A DNA stretch of 64,000 nucleotides from Apoda limacodes (taxonomy: Eukaryota; Arthropoda; Insecta; Lepidoptera; Limacodidae), in NCBI GenBank assembly GCA_946406115.1, contig OX291542.1, forward strand, positions 3,682,959 to 3,746,958. Direction: 5' to 3'. Shown here one piece after another: positions 63,961 through 64,000 of this stretch. Position numbers and translations under genes: made by a program. Within the stretch, counting starts at the first letter, position 1, and each line of letters opens with the position of its first letter. The notes beneath the pieces are model-generated. The model searched no databases, was not told where the DNA came from, and worked only from the letters and a program-made list of their open reading frames with translations.

Positions 63961-64000
63961 ATGCTTAAACATTTCAACGTGTGCTCATTAAAAGATAGAA

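Overview
The window is eukaryotic nuclear DNA from an insect, almost certainly a moth or butterfly (Lepidoptera). It is AT-rich, with short intron-split genes for secreted proteins, polyadenylated LINE tails and tRNA-derived SINEs. It also has several copies of the short repeat ending in a 'gagtccgactcgcacttggcc'-type tail, which I know from lepidopteran genomes. There is no sign of bacterial or viral genome organisation, and no rRNA, tRNA or CRISPR array was found. Every comparison here was made by eye; no alignment or database search was run.

Layout. 0.3-4.65 kb (minus): a decayed non-LTR retrotransposon with ORF1, endonuclease, reverse transcriptase (RT) and RNase H. 4.7-8.2 kb: short interspersed repeats and unexplained AT-rich DNA. 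8.23-12.7 kb and 36.06-41.15 kb: the two arms of a large, diverged inverted duplication. Each arm carries a four-exon gene for a small secreted Asn/Gly/Asp-rich protein (136 and 140 aa), and the two genes are transcribed away from each other. 14,223-36,009: a 21.8-kb Ty3/gypsy-type LTR retrotransposon sits in the spacer between the arms. It has unusually long 5,605-bp LTRs, a 4-bp target-site duplication (ACGG), and a 5.9-kb leader full of tandem repeats with an antisense arginine-rich ORF. Its gag and pol share one frame, separated by a single TAA. Pol starts with a G-patch-like segment, followed by protease, RT, RNase H and integrase. The RT has lost its catalytic YxDD block. The element landed inside a SINE, whose two halves flank it.

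41.15-42.7 kb: a broken Mutator-like transposase plus YqaJ-type nuclease gene, cut off at the outer edge of the right arm. 43.97-44.78 kb: a 163-bp tandem array whose monomer matches, in inverse orientation, an insertion inside the right arm. 45-52 kb: SINEs, a GT microsatellite and otherwise featureless DNA.

52.58-62.05 kb: a second inverted gene pair, this time convergent, encoding small secreted Gly/Gln/Ser-rich proteins. The first copy is intact (119 aa). The second has an in-frame stop in exon 2 and a LINE fragment in its last intron. Between and around them lie CR1-like LINE 3' ends, a BEL/Pao integrase fragment, a possible Harbinger-like element and remnants of a further copy of the gene's upstream region.

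The locus reads as two families of low-complexity secreted proteins, each duplicated in inverted orientation and repeatedly invaded by mobile elements. The strongest candidate for something undescribed is the giant LTR element: its LTR length, repeat-loaded leader, antisense basic ORF, in-frame gag/pol stop, and young insertion without a working RT.
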